This document shows, one piece after another, positions 33,766 to 47,908 of a stretch of DNA of 64,000 bases. The stretch spans positions 128,198 through 192,197 of the forward strand of contig VZSF01008858.1 of NCBI GenBank assembly GCA_013398295.1, read 5' to 3'. The translations under genes and the position numbers were made by a program. Source of the DNA: Chionis minor (Eukaryota; Chordata; Aves; Charadriiformes; Chionididae). Below the pieces are notes generated by a model. That model did no database searches. It was not told the DNA's origin and saw nothing but the letters and a program-made list of their open reading frames with translations. Position 1 is the stretch's first letter; each line of letters starts with the position of its first letter.

Positions 33766-33773
33766 TATATAAG
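33766..33773 (+). promoter_or_regulatory. TATA-box-like motif TATATAAG
   Basis: CCTATATAAGAAC is a strong TATA motif. About 140 bases downstream, GAG|GTGAGG (33911-33919) is a fair splice donor, so a short first exon of an unannotated transcript could lie between about 33797 and 33913. Motifs this short occur by chance once or twice in a window this size, hence the low confidence. Confidence 0.15.
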
Positions 33774-33919
33774 AACTTCTCTGCTTCCCAGAAGCTGTTG
33801 GGAAGGCGCCTGGAAGCCCTGTCCCATTTCCCACCCACTTTTCGGGGATCTGCAGGACCAAGCTGGGAGGAGCAGCACCGGGGACGAAGGTCTAGCAATT
33901 AAGCACTTTCGAGGTGAGG

Positions 33920-36600
33920 GGCAGCACGGGCTCGGGCAATGCCTGGCGCTGCTCCTGGTGTGTTAACGAGTCTGGTGGCGAGGGGGTAAGCACACCACTG
34001 CCGGGGCCAGCAGACTGTTGTTAAATTAATGCAAAAGGCAAGCATAAACCCTAGTTCACCACATCCTTGTCAATGGCACTGAGCAACACAGCTTCTCTTT
34101 AAATTTGATTATAGCTATATCACTGCTGAAGATAATTGGAGGACATGTCATTAGTCTTACATCAAGTACATGTATTTTACTCAGTCATATTTACTTTAAC
34201 TTCACAAAGGAATAAATTAAGTTTACAGTGGTATTCAACATCTGTCGTGAGAAGGTTAGAACTCAGCTGAGCAAAGGAAAGGGAAGACCACAAATGGGAA
34301 AAATTGAGCTCTATCAGATGCTAGTACTGTCTGATCCTCCTTTTCTCACTCTGCGTTAGATGATTTTCCCAATTTTGCTGCCAACCACAAAAGAGTGCCT
34401 AGGAAGAAACTGTGGTGAAGTACCCTGAAGAGCCCTGCAGCGGACAGAGCCATGCAAAGGTTCTCGGGGTGGCACCCGCTGATCCTGGTCTGATTTTCCA
34501 CAGAAACACAGCTGTTGAATGAACACCTGGAGCCAGGAAGCAGAGGATGCATCGCTGCCCTCGGCACAGACTGGGGGGTCGGGGCACCATCCCACCACGA
34601 GCTGCCAGGAACCAACCTCTGCCCAACCGCGGCAGCGCGGGCAGCCCCCTGGGGGGGTTCTCTGGGATTTCCCTGCATTTCAGTACCCTTTGCACACATC
34701 CAGTTTCCAGCTTGCTAGTAATCAGGTGCAATTCGTAAGAGAAAACCTCTCCTGCAGAGGAAATGCTCATTACCTAGACGCAGCCATCCATTGCTGAGCT
34801 GTGCATGCAGCGTTTCCCCCGGTTTGGGGTTTTTGGTTTTTTTATTTTTTAGATTTTAAAACCGGGACAACTCTTTTCAGTTAGGCAGCCTCAGTTTTGA
34901 CAGGCAAAGGATCCCAGGGCAGAGAGGTCCAGGCATCAGCTCCCCCAGTCCCACACCCCCAGCAGCTCCTGATGGAGAAGTTCAGGTGGGTGATGCTGAA
35001 CGCTGGGCGCAGCGTCCGTCATCTGCCGGCATTTAAAGCCCCAGAGACGCTCCGATGCCTAATTCTGCATTTTACAGCCCCCGTTTGCCAGTCTGTGCTG
35101 CGGGCGAGGGCACGTACAGCAGAAGATGCGACGGGTTTTCCCTCAGCCACCTGCACTCCCAGCTAAGGCAGCTCCTCTGGGAACACCTCCATGCCAGGCG
35201 CAGGAGAGACCCTCGGGTGCTTCCCCACAGCCGCCGTCTCTGCTCTACAGAGGATTTTAAAGGTTTGCTCATGTGTTTGGGGGTTCATTTCCCTGGAAGA
35301 CTGACAGGCTCCTACAAAGTGTTTATATGAAACTGTCGAGTCTCTCTACATTTAATTACACTTGACTGAGCACATTAACACAATCATGAATTTTTACAAG
35401 CTATCACTTTTGCTCTGTTTGGCTCCAAACCTAAGAGCGCGGGGTGCTTTCCAGCACATCCTTCCCTCCATGCCCCTTTCCCCGGCGGCTGCAGCTGAGC
35501 TCAGGCAGTTCCGACCCCAGGGAGCTCCCGGCAGACCGGGCTGCACCGCCAGCAGGAAAACACCGATTTCAGCCCAGGGGCCCTATAGGGGATTGGCTGT
35601 TTGTTGATAATACACCTGCCCCAAGTCACGATAGGAAAGGCTAATAATGAGGGAAGGAATACATTAACGAGACTGAACTGGCTCAAAAATTATCACCATG
35701 CACTAGCTCACCAGAACTTCCCTCCCCAGACGTTTGGCTCCATCAGAAATGGCCTTTATCCAGGAATAAATGAATTTAGTTCCCAACTGCATGCTGAGGG
35801 CGTGGGACAACACACAACTCCATGCCGAGCTGTGCACGGACGGGAGCCCGGCTGTGCACAGCTCCCATCTTACGCCCATTTTGTGACTCTTCTGTCTTCC
35901 ACACAGCCGTTCCATTTCCCTCTCCAGTCTGCAGCCCTGCGATAAGGCATCACCCAGTCTTCACAGTCTGGATTTTATTGTCTCTGCTTTTCCTTGTGCA
36001 CTTTATTGCCACCTTTTTCAACACGATTTTTCTTTTTTTGGCTGAGTGCTGTGGGGGCTTGTTTTTCGAAACAGAATGCTAGCAGCTTAATTTTAAGGGG
36101 TATAAAGTCCTAATGCCAGCAGCAGAGTAAAAAAGCTTCAACACCTTTACGAAGTCACACCTTCAAAATCCGTGCAATAACCCTGGATGCAGTTTTTTCT
36201 TGTGGCAACCGGCTTTTGCTGTGGACTCATCAACAAGCAGCTTCCAAAACGCTGCGCCAGCGTCAAACCCAGACCAAAAGCAGGGTGGGAAGTCAGCCAC
36301 GGACCAGAGATCAACCAGCCTTGTCCAACACAGCTCTGCCAAGAGCCTGGAAAAGCATCTCCTCCTTCCCATCCCACTCATCAGTCTCTGCTCATCCCCT
36401 CACTAATTAAGCCCCTCGTTGGGCACACGGGGCTCCGGAACGAGGGACACAGCGACGGCGCTACAAGTGCGTGTAGCACCAGGTTAACCAGGAACCCAAA
36501 GACCTGACGTTTACACTCCTTATTCACTTTGCAGCAGGATGCCACGTGCCGGCAGAAGCAAACAGAGACTTAACCCAGCAGCGCGTTTGACAATAATTTG
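33920..36600. other. Intergenic DNA with AT-rich islands
   Basis: AT-rich at 34020-34350, 35330-35430 and 35890-36180, GC-balanced elsewhere. A minus-strand acceptor-like TTTCTTCCTAG near 34400 reads into a short open frame but has no partner exon. No gene is recognised. Confidence 0.45.
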
Positions 36601-39600
36601 GGTCTCAACAGGTTCTTCTTCCTAGTTTATCTCTAGCTGCAGAGCTGCATATGTGATAAGCTAAGGCTGCTGAAATCTTTGGTAGGGATAATCAAAATCT
36701 GTTATCTTTGGCATCTAGTACTTAGCCCTGTAAAAGCAATATTACTTATGTAAACACAGCAGCAAGAGGTTTGAAAAAGCAAGTGGTAAAACCCAGATTT
36801 TGGGACAGTAAAATACAGTTCAGCCAAAAAGGGGTTGCAAGGGAAGTTTATAATCAAGATCTGCAGCACCAGGAAGGTTATTTGCATTTAATCTGGACAA
36901 GAAAATATAACTGAATTTACTACAACAGTTCTCTTGAGATGCAGCTTGTAGACCAACGCTTTATCTTCGCCTCTGTGCTGAACTCGACTGCTGTGACACA
37001 AGCATGGCTGATTAGGGCGCATTAGCATTCACAGAGAGTAAGTGACAAATTAGCATATTCTCAGGAGCCACCTGCAGGGATGGCCTTATCTCAAGGATGG
37101 CCCATCTCAAGGGCTGCTCCCCTGAGCTGGGATTCGCAGAAATCCTGGGGGACTCGGGGCACCCGAGGAGCACAACCCAGGCATTTGGGGCCGCTCAGTG
37201 CAGAGCCACCCGGGACAAGTAGAGGAATTCTCCAGCCAAACTCTGGAGACCCCAGAGAAGTTCTTCGCCCTCTCAGCCCCTGGCAGATATTTATTTTTGA
37301 GGTTTTCGCCCTGAACAACAGAGCACACACAGGGGTGGGAGCGCTGGGGCTGTGCAGCCCCCGGGGTGCCCCCGGGCAGCCACACACGATCTGCGGGACG
37401 GACGAAGGATGAGGGTCCCGTCCCAGCTGGACCGAACACCCGCCCACCGCCAGAGGTACGGTACACGGGAGGGTTTAAAACTGAGTTTAGAGCCGTGGAT
37501 CAGTCATCAATTTATATTCTTGTCAAGCCCTGTGACAATGATGCTGGAGACATCTAATGAATGCAAGTGAACAATGTTCTGCCTGTATAATTTGCTCCTC
37601 TCTGGCTCACACACCTATCATTTTCCTGTAGTTTGTTAACAATAAGTATTCACATAATTCATTTCTGTAAGGACAAAACAGAGAGTGTTATTAATGTTTT
37701 GTTTCCCTTCACATATATGTCAGGCATTTACGGAATACAAACTTGAATAAGTAGGTGCCATGCAGAAAGGCAAAGTAGTATTTCACAGGGAACAAAGCAC
37801 AGGTGCTGGCACACTTGGAGTAATTTTGCAGCGCTAAAACCCATCAATCGCACATAAATAATGAAGTAGCAGGGATACCAATTCGCAATTAGCAATGGCG
37901 AATCCCCAGTTGCCATGGTGGGACACATCTGCCACACACGGACCCTCCCAACACCCGGCTCTCGGTTTGTTTTCTGCTAAACCTTGTGCGGATGCCAAAG
38001 TCCCAGGTTCTGCGGAGCCTGGTGCCAGCATCCCGTGCCACTCCGGGAGCGGGAACGCTCCTCAGCAGCCCAGGCTGGGGCAGAGCTGGGAAGGAGGATG
38101 CTGCTGGCACCACTGACACTCGGGGTTTGGCAGACAAACAGCTCTGAGCCCGCGCCCGGGGACGCTTTAACGCCTGGGGAGCGGACGGGTGCCCCCGCAG
38201 AGCCACTGGGTGACCCGCGGGACTCTCACAGCTCTTCCACATCCCTGCACAACCAGCTCGTTGCTCGCCAAGCCTTAGGAACCCCCAGAAACACCCCCAG
38301 CACCCAACCTCCCACAGAAAGCTGTTGCCTCTGGAGCGGAGCCACTGCTGTCCCTCAAACAACCAAAACCGCCCTTGAGAGAAAAGAGGAGTTACAGCCC
38401 GCGGCGGAACTCCTCCGGGCTGGGAGGTTGTGACCTTCCTGGTACCAGACAGACTGGGGTAACGCTCCAAAGGTTTCTTTGCTTCCGACCGGCTTTTTTA
38501 AGTTGTTTTTTGTAACACTTTCCTACTTAAAGCAGATACAAACCCTCCTGGTAAAGCCACATGCTTTGTAGGTAACCTACCGACGCTGTCGAGCACGATG
38601 CTGGAAGCATTTATTTTTAACAACCTCTTTTGTGTGTTTAGGAGGACAGCACAATAAGTGCTATGAATATATACATGTTTTCCTGATCGCGAACAACAGA
38701 CCGGTAGCCCACAATGAGAAGTCATTTATTAGGAATGACAGGAGGAACCATCCTGTTTGTTAAATGGATATATTTCTTTTATATCACTACTTTGCAGGCT
38801 AAGCTGCAGGTCCCCGTGTAGATCTTTAAGGTTTTCTTTCAGATCTTAAAGAATCAGTACCACATCAGAACGCGTGCTTCCAACTTTAAACACATCTCTT
38901 GTGATAATTTCATCTACTACACAAAAATGTCAACTGCCCTGAGAAGCTGTTCCATTTTCTGACACGACTTTTTAAAGCTTTTATCTGTAAAGCAGTTTTC
39001 CTGGAAGGATTTCAGTATATAGTTGCAAGGGTATCTTTTTCATACACCTATCATTCGGAATTTACTTCAGTGCTTGCCCCACAGAGAACTAGAAAAACGC
39101 TGAAAGGTGATCCACTTAACTGATAGTGACAACGCATGCAAACAATACTTGAATTTCAATAAGCCATTCATTAAAAAAAATTAAATGGCACAATCTATAG
39201 CAGCAGGAGAGTCTGGCATCAGCAGGACAGACAGGCAAGTTTTCCTATTGACTGAAGCCTTTCCCACTGCCTGGAGACAGGTGGCATTTTGAAAGTGTTA
39301 TTTTTCTAATCTACTCAGATGTATTTTTTAAATGCTGTGAACTTTAAGTGAAAGAGGACATCTAATAAACATTAAGAAAAACTTGCAAAAAAAAGTGTAT
39401 TCCAGGAAGATAAAATCATACACTGGCAATTAACAACACCTCAGTTTTTTAATAGCTGCACCTAGAATGGCAATAGGGCAGTTGTTTCAGGCTATATTCC
39501 CCTGTAGCTGGTTTTCTGCTGGCTGGGTAGCCAAGTCATGCTTTAAAAATGCGTTTAATAGGTTGGTAAATGGCGCGGTTTAATAGCTTCCTGCAATTTT

Positions 39601-40910
39601 GCCTTTCACCTGCACCACCCTCCTGCAGACTGCAGCGACGCTGCGCCTCTGCTGTGGCACGGACGCTCTCGGCTGCACGCGCCGGCACGTTCTCCAGCGC
39701 TTTCCCAGGAGAAAGGGGGCAGATGAGGGACCGCCCCAGACTCCCTTAGAAGCTGTTACACCGGCTGATGGCTTGAACCCTCCCGAGATCTCGTGGCTAT
39801 AAAAACTCTTGAAAGCTGCCCTTAAACCTTTTCATAACTTAATGGCATTAGGAAAAGGCTGCGCTAACGCACGGGGCTGACATTTAGCTCTGAGCAGTAA
39901 CGAGCCCTTGGATGGCTGCTCCTCCTGCGCACTTATGGAGGCAGCCCAGGCTGACGGGCAGCTCGCTCCGTGCCTGCCTGCCCACGATCCCGGACATGGA
40001 GCATGTTGGTGACGCTGCTCTGCTGAGGGGCTCCGGGCAGGGGGGTGACCCACCCCGGAGTGCGCCCTCCGAAACCACGCTGGGGACAGCCTGGAAAGCA
40101 TTCCCAGTGCGTGGCTGCACCACCGCCTGGCTGTCACCCTGCGCTCTCGCTCGTCTCCAGTCTTAGCAGCGAGATTTCCATCTGCTCCCTGGGCACCACA
40201 CCAGCACTCGCCCCGCACGCAATGCTAATTACCAGCACAGACCGATAAGCGTAATTAGAACTGAGAAAGTAACAAGGTATTACAAGTGACTCCTTATCAA
40301 ATAAGTACAATTCTTAAACCTTTGATGTGGACAGTTTTATAGAATTTATAATTAACTTTGTCTAAACGTGTCGGAATTTGACCAGCCAGCACTGCCCCTC
40401 TCCAGGCAGGAGGCTCTGGAAGCCACCAGGAGCAAACGCTCCCGAGATCAGGGCTGGGACGTGCTCATTGGAAATGCAGGTCCCGGCCGCCTCTCACACA
40501 AAGCACGAGCAGGAAAGACAAGTGATGGACAAGACATTTCTTTGTCTCTGTTTTGTGCCTCGTCCATAGCCCAGAGACATCTCCCCAGGGAGTAAAGTCA
40601 TTTGCAAGCAGATGAGAGAGTGACAGGGAGACAGGCAGGAACGCAGGCCTGGGCTCCGCAGAAGCATTGCCTCTGAAGAGTAATTAAAGCAGTGAAAAAG
40701 TTGCTGCTAATGAAAGAGCTGAAGCTTCCAGTGTCAAAATCGCATAATGAACCAGCCAAGTGACAAGCAGTTCCATCCTCTTCCTTTAAGAGGACCATGG
40801 ACAAGTTTGCTTTCCTGCTTTAAAGTATATCAATTTTAACAAATACACTTTTCCCATTATGAAAAGTGATTAGTAACCTATAAGGGGTCTAAATTCAGTT
40901 AAACAGCAGG
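36601..40910. other. Mostly AT-rich intergenic DNA, strongest regulatory-desert character
   Basis: Apart from GC-rich inserts at 37080-37450, 38000-38450 and 39600-40200, this segment is AT-rich, CpG-poor and free of recognisable transposons. It holds an octamer ATTTGCAT (36880-36887) and a perfect palindrome GAACA-A-TGTTC (37569-37579). Large repeat-free AT-rich tracts beside a regulatory gene often hold conserved enhancers. Here that is inference. Confidence 0.4.
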
Positions 40911-43900
40911 TGATCAGGGCAGCAGCGAGGGCACTGGAAGAGCGTTCACACACAGCTGGAGAGGGCATAGCCGATTCATCTTTCCCATTCCAGATGTGCC
41001 CAGATGTGGCCAGGGTTCAGGGCTTGCGTCCCTCTGCAAGCCCAGTAAGTCACCAAGGCGGGTCTCTCATCTTAGTGCCCACAGAGGCAGGTCCACATTG
41101 TCCTGACTCCCACAGCAAGAAGCTTCCCCAGTAGATCTCCCATGTTCTGCTGAGCAGGAGTTGGATGCAATAACTTTAACGGATATGCTTTTCCCAGCAC
41201 GTACTGAGTCTTTATTCCTCAATAAGTATTATTTAAATGCGTGTCCCCCTTTCACACTTTTTCCATGGCCACGCACCCTGTCAGGGAGGCAGCCGTACTT
41301 CTCACCTTCCGCAGTGGCAACCGACCAGACTGAGTCATCACGGCACAGTACGCGATTTGGGGATAAATCACTAATGCACGCAGACACCTAGAGAATAATT
41401 CTGGTGCAGTTGCTCCGAGGTTACCGAGCCCAAGATGCTATCAGCAACACCGACACGTGGCCCATTTCTTACATGAGAGAAATGTAATATTTGGTGCAAA
41501 TCCAGGAGGAGGTGAGCCGTAATGAATGAGCTCAGCCTTCAGCAGCGGCCTCTGTGCAAGACAGGGTATTGATTTCAACATGATGAGAAAATGAAGAAGG
41601 ATGATACGGTTCATATTATTGATTCTATCTATTAGCAATAGCGGCAGGTCACTCCATCCTCCCCAGCTGCCTCCCGCTCCCACCGCATGAGCCCGCGTGG
41701 TCCACACGGCGGAGGGCAGGCAGCCTCGGAGAGGTTTATCCCAAGAGGAACGCGCTTGTGGCCAATGGTGACGGAGCAGCCTGACTCCAAGCAGACCTCG
41801 GCCATCACTCCGTGCAGAGCATTATTCCCACTGCCCATCAGGAGCAACTTTTCCCAGGGTGACCAGAACAGGGACAGTGTCAGTGCCAGGGTCTAGGTCC
41901 CTGCAGCTGGGGCTTACAGCAGCAGAGCAGTTAAATACCCTCCAAATCTATAATTATGACAATTAATGTGGAAACAACCCAAGCTGGCCCAGGGAGGGGA
42001 ATCTCCAAGGTCCCCCAGCTTTAATTGATACCCTTTTATTATTCTGAAAACAAGTCAAAGAGTAACTTTAAAGCACTAGTCAACGCACATAGCCAGGAGC
42101 GCCGAGCCCGAGCCCTTAGCAGAGGTGGCAAGAGCATGTTTTTCTCTGTAGCCCTTGGTGCCGGATGCACGAGGGAGCCGCTGCTCCCACCCAGCGAAAC
42201 CCCAGGAGCGAGGGCGATGCCAGCTCTTGGGAACCAGCACACAGGACCCAAGCAGCTCGTGCCAGGGCACGCAGGACTGAGCTCTGCCGTGACCACGGGT
42301 CCCACACACAGCTCCCAGGGCAGGAGCTCGTGCAAAGCCACGGGCCCATCATCCGGGGGACGCTTGCGCAGGCGGCCGTCCCCACAGCGTCACACTGCTG
42401 CCACAAAGCGCCAGCCAAAGCTGCACTGCCACACAGCGCAGCGTTGTTCCCTCGGGTGACAAACACACACATTCTTCATATTCCCCCCAACTCCTCTGTG
42501 ATTTGGTCAGACCACGAGAACTGAAGCTTGGCCTTACGACGGAGGCCAGATTAGAAAGCAAATAATCTGTGAATGGGAAGGTGATTTATTTTTTTTAAAA
42601 AAATATATCACAAGTTACAGTTCATGCACCACAGTTTAATTGCATTTGCCCTCCAGCCCTCAATTAAAAATAAAACAGAAGCCACCACTTTCAGAATGGA
42701 AATGAGAATGAGAACAAATTCTCATAAAGAGGAAAATGCCATGTTTGGAGGGGAAGACTAATTATTGCCAGAGATATAATAAAGGGGGAAGAAGTACCAC
42801 TGTGTTACATCCAGGGGCCAAACATGAGTTATTCAGACCTTTCAAAATGAGGTCAGACCGTAACTGGAGGCAGAAGGGAAAACTGCAGATTATTGCAGAG
42901 CTCCGGGATCACATTGTTTTACCTGAAATTCTGAGACGCAATGGCAAAAACCCTGAGCTGAGAAGAATTCAAGTAAATGACGTTGGGTACCTTCCCTGGA
43001 ATGCTGCTCCGTGACTTCACTGACCCTGAACAAGGAAACGGCTGGGACCGGGGCACCGAGGAGACCCTTCCCCAGCTCCTGCCTGCCAAGAGGTTCCGCG
43101 GCTCCTCGCGGCACAAGCAAGCGGCTTCTGCCCGCTGGCGTGAGCACCCGTATGGCAGCGCCACATCCCAGCTGCGCAGGCAGCAGTAACTGCCTATTGG
43201 AGTTCATTAGTGGTCAAGAGAAAGGAATATCTTTCCAGGGCACAGAAATGAACACCTTCATGGCAGATAATGAATAAATAGCAACTGTGGATAAATAACC
43301 TACTGTTATTTCCCAAGGGATCTTCAACTTTCATTCTTGCCGCAGATTTCTGCAGTCGAAAAACAAATCTACAGAGAGCTTAGTGTAAAATACCAAATAC
43401 TTCTTACTCCAGGTTGTCTCCAGCTACTTTCTACCGCCTGGCTTGGTGAGTGATTGACTTCTGATCAGTGCTTGCTTTTCCCATGTGTTACTGCTGCTGT
43501 GCGTGCAACTCCTACGTAAATGCCACTTTTTCCATCCCCACCAGCTGCTCTTCCCCCAGGTCACCAGCCAGCACCAAGGGGGTCCCCAGCCACTGATGTC
43601 CTCAGTGAGAGGCTCCGCAGGGGCTCGTAGATTGACAATTTCCATTAAACACCTCTCCTTGTTCGTACCCCCCTGCCTCGGCCCCTGCCTTCCAGAGCAA
43701 AGTGCCTAGGAGCCGCCGCTAACCCAGCCCATAAACACGGTGCCTTCATTTGCTCCCCACCTTGGACACCTCTGCAAGCCAGCAGCTCCTGGCAGAGCAC
43801 AAAGAGGTGCCTGCTGAAATCCCACCAGCTCTCCATCAGGAAGAAGCCACTTTCCAGGCTGGCTGGGGCACCCCGAGTGACAGCCACGAGCTGTGCCTGC

Positions 43901-44783
43901 ACTTCCAGGCACTCCTGACTCTGGACTCTCGCCTCATACTTCAGGAAATGATTGTGACCCAAAATCCTGGAGGCTCGTAGCCCTGAATACTAACCACCAC
44001 AGTCCCTGCTTGCTACAGCTCTGGAATATTTTAAAAATTCTGACTGCGCCATCAGATAAATTATATCATGCTTTCTGCAGAGCTATGAATAGAAGATATT
44101 TTCATAAGAAAACCAGGAGGGAAGACACCCATTCTTGCTATATGAATAATATATGTCATCCCAAACCTAGACCTTGCAGAGAAGAATAAGCCACAGCGCA
44201 TAGACTGAGAATAATCTCATACAAATGACCTTCTCATCACCCTCTCCAGTCCTTTGCTCTGCATCCAATTTTGCTCTCATTAAATACCTTCACAGCATTA
44301 GGCTGGGACTTCTCCGCACTGGAGATCACCTAGAGGGATGTTCCCATCCAGCTGCAGGGCTCTTCCCGTGCTCCAGCTGGGCTGAGCCAGCACAGGGACC
44401 CCGCAGCTTCTCCAGGGGAAGGGCACAAGAGCAAAGGGAAGGCTCAGAGGTCCCAAACCTCCCGGGACGAGCGCTGCAGGGAGTACTAAGGGGCAGGGAG
44501 CCCGCTGGAGGCAGGACTTGGGTCCCAGCACCACCATCCTGCTGCCGCCCCGCTGGGAGCAGACACCAGCGCCACTGCGCCGGGACACGGCCGCATCCTC
44601 CCACCCAGGTCTCCCTCGCCCCAGGAAGGTGCGATGAGGACATCAGCAGCTTCTGGAGAACAGACAGCTGCTCTCCAAAATGGGTTCTCATCTAGCAAAG
44701 TGTGGTTAATTAACACAGGAGGTTTAATTAGCTAATATTTCTAAGGAGCTCTGAGAGCCTGAGGTGAAAGACACCAGATAACT
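40911..44783. other. Intergenic DNA of mixed composition
   Basis: AT-rich tracts at 42540-42990 and 44010-44310, with a T/A run at about 42587-42605, alternate with GC-rich stretches at 42090-42440 and 44340-44630. No gene or mobile element is recognised. Confidence 0.45.
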
Positions 44784-44808
44784 GCAAAGTGTTATTATTA
44801 CACTTTGC
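44784..44808. repeat. Perfect 9-bp inverted repeat (hairpin-capable)
   Basis: GCAAAGTGT (44784-44792) and ACACTTTGC (44800-44808) flank a 7-base AT loop TATTATT. The stem is too short for a microRNA precursor; a dimeric protein-binding site is the simpler reading. Confidence 0.7.
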
Positions 44809-47755
44809 CAGAAGTAGTTTTATTGCCATTAGCTTTCCGCACTGCCTCTTCCCGTCTCTCACTGCTCCCCTGTTTTATTACATCTCGCTAATGCAGTAAC
44901 CTCCCTCTCTTTCCCCCAAAATCCACGTTTGTCCTCTGCTCCTTCCCCAAATCCGGCTGTCTGCATCCAGCAGCAATTTCCCTGCGGGACGCGGTGCACG
45001 GCCCCGTGTTGGCGGGTCCGAGGGCTGGGGGGGGTCCCGGGGGACTGTGGGCACTGCAGCTCCCAGGGGTGTCACTGGGATTTGCACTCCAGTACCAGAC
45101 CTTAGGGCTGGCTTTGGGGTCCTTCTGCTGCCATTAATACCTGCTTAAGCCACAGGGAGCTTAAGACAAACTCACTCTGTTTCTGCTTGTGACCCGGAGC
45201 AGTCATTAAACAAACTTTCCCTTTCCTCCCAGTCCCTGCCCAGCAGGGGCAGCTGCAGCACCAGCACCCATCCCGGCTGTCCCAGACACTTGTCCCTGCA
45301 GGAGGCACCAGACCTGGTGAAAGAAAAGGCAGCAGCTTCCTGCACAGCAGGAGACAAGCATTTGGAAGCGCATGGGGGACAGGGAGCATTAGTTTTATTG
45401 GACTTGGGGGGGGGCACAGACCAAACCAGGCTGCAGAAAGCTATTTTGCTGCAAGGACAAGTTTTGGGCAGTAGATTTGCAAACTTGGCTGCCTAGAAGC
45501 ATTAATTTCTTACACCCCCAGCTCAGCTGAAATGAAAAAGCAACCAGCAACTTTTCAGTTCATGCATCTAATCAAATACATATTCTGTGTTCATAGAGCA
45601 TTGGGGGCACTATCGATATGCAGGAAATATTGCTAGAAATCCACTTGTGTAAAAAAAAAACGAACAAACAAACATCATTGAAAAAGCTGCCAAAAGCAAG
45701 AGCCCCTGCTACTGTGGAGCAGCAAGCAGTGTATGTTGGCAAACAGATCCGTTTTAGAAGGAAAACAAATGAGATAATTTAGCAAACATTAAAGACATCT
45801 CAGCAAAGCACTTTAATTGCAGAGGAGAGGCCAGAAGGCGACACAGAAAACTAGCTGCAAGGAGGGCATTTGAAGTGTGCAGGTTTGCCACTTCAGGTAC
45901 TTATTTTTCCTGCAAAATACACGTGCAGACACATTACAGAGGGACACAGCATTGGCCCTTCCCAGCTCGTGTCACCTGCCTGCCACCCCAGGGAGGAGTG
46001 AAGCATCCAGCCCAACAGCCACACACCTTACATCCGCACCCATCCGACAGCACCGACTGTCTCGTGCTCCAGACCCTCAGTTTGGGGAAGGGAAGACAGG
46101 GGAGACCTGCTAAATCTTCCAGTGCATAAAAGGTGAAGCAAAAAAATACATCCACCCTCCACATGGCTCTTGGAGTACAGATTCCATTTGCAGCAGAGAC
46201 AGCACAGGTTGGACGTGGGGAAAAGAGCATTTTAGGGGGAAGACCAAAGCAGCCCTGGAACAGAGTCCCCGGAGAGGCCGTGTAGTGTCTGTGATCACAA
46301 ATGCAAGGGCATTCTGGACAACGTGCCTTAAGGAACACGGATTTGATGACCCTGCAGCCCTGCCAGCTGCAGCCCTTTGGCTGGTGCCCGCACAGGGGGT
46401 AGCGGGAGCTGCCCCACACCACGACCCCACCGCATCCCCCGGGCAGCCGCGCAGCTCCGCTGCATCCCTGCGCCTGCCTGCCGGAGGGACCGGAGACAGC
46501 ATCCTTCCCAGGCTGTCACTGCAGCCTCCCCAAGTCTGCTGCATTGCTCACACCTGACTTGTTACACAAATACCACTGGTTTAATTTACTGCAGGAGGTA
46601 ATTGACACTGGGGAACCTGGCTGCAAGGCAGCAGGGATAGTTCCAGCTAACCAGTCCTGTATCTGACAATACAAGAGGTATTTGCTTTTATTAGGCCACG
46701 GCTAAAGCTGTTGCAAAGTCACTGCTTCAGACTGTGGGACAGAATCCTGGAGTATTTCTGAACCCCCACTTCTACCATATGGACATTATTCCCAGTTGTT
46801 TCAGAGAGGGAAACGCTGCAGCCCAGAGCAAGATAATGAGGCTGAGCCTCTCCGGTGCCGTTTTCCTCCTGCTCACACGTGATTCTCGACCTGGGCTTGC
46901 CGAGGTGGAATCTCTGCTTGTCCTGCTGCCTGTCCCAAGCCAGCACCCTGTTTCCACTCCAAGGATTTTGCATTTTCACCTTGGCCACCTGCACCATCTG
47001 CCCTCACTCCAACTGCACACGCCAAACTCCCCTGTATTCCTCACATCACCTACACACTAAGCTGGTCAGATGCTGATGAAAGAGTCCAGTTTTTCCAGCC
47101 TTAAGTCCAAGCTCCATCCGCCCTCATACACTCCCCCCCGAGAGGCGATTGGGAGCTGGTGGCTGGAGCGTGTTACTGTGGGGGAGCAACAGGCAACCAC
47201 TGCTCCAGGTGAAGAGCAGGAGACCAGCTGGCTCCAGAGGTTACAGCAGGAGCCACGCACAGAGCAGACCATCCTGCAGGATCTGGGAGAGGCCAGGAGT
47301 AATCAAGTACTCTTCCTCTTCTTGCAACAGGATTTCCCTAGCCCTTCTGTAATTCCTGCCTAATTAACACGTGGTGCTATCAAGTGCACACTCCCAACCG
47401 AGCCACAGCACCTGTCTGAGGTTCTGCAACGCATTTACTGATGGTGAAGACAGACGAATTAATAAATGCTTCATACAGGAGCTTCCAAACAGCTTATTCT
47501 GTATCTTTCCAGCACAAGCCCAGCAGAATTGCCTGTGCCAACCAGTGCCTACAAGTTCCTGGCAGACAATCTGTTCCGCACACCCAGGAGAGACAAGCAA
47601 GTTAATGAACGTTTCTTCTCCCAGCTATGACCATTGCAGCAATCCCTGGTGAACCCTGCAGTTCTCTCTCCTGCAATGAAAGCAGAAACTGACTTTATAA
47701 ACTGCCACTTGCAACATTCTGGCAGAGATTTTGGCTGACTGGGATTGTAAACACC
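44809..47755. other. Intergenic DNA
   Basis: AT-rich at 45490-45860, otherwise balanced to GC-rich, with short spurious open frames on both strands. Nothing further seen. Confidence 0.45.
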
Positions 47756-47908
47756 ATGGCAGCTATTATAGCAATGTTAAACATGCAAAATGATCTTCGC
47801 AGTTTTAAAGCAAAAGCTTCTGAGGTGGCTCGCAGCTTGGAAAGCATGTCCCCGTGTGACCAGTTCCTTGCAGTGACACTGGTCGACTCTTGGGGTCTAC
47901 AGTGGCGA

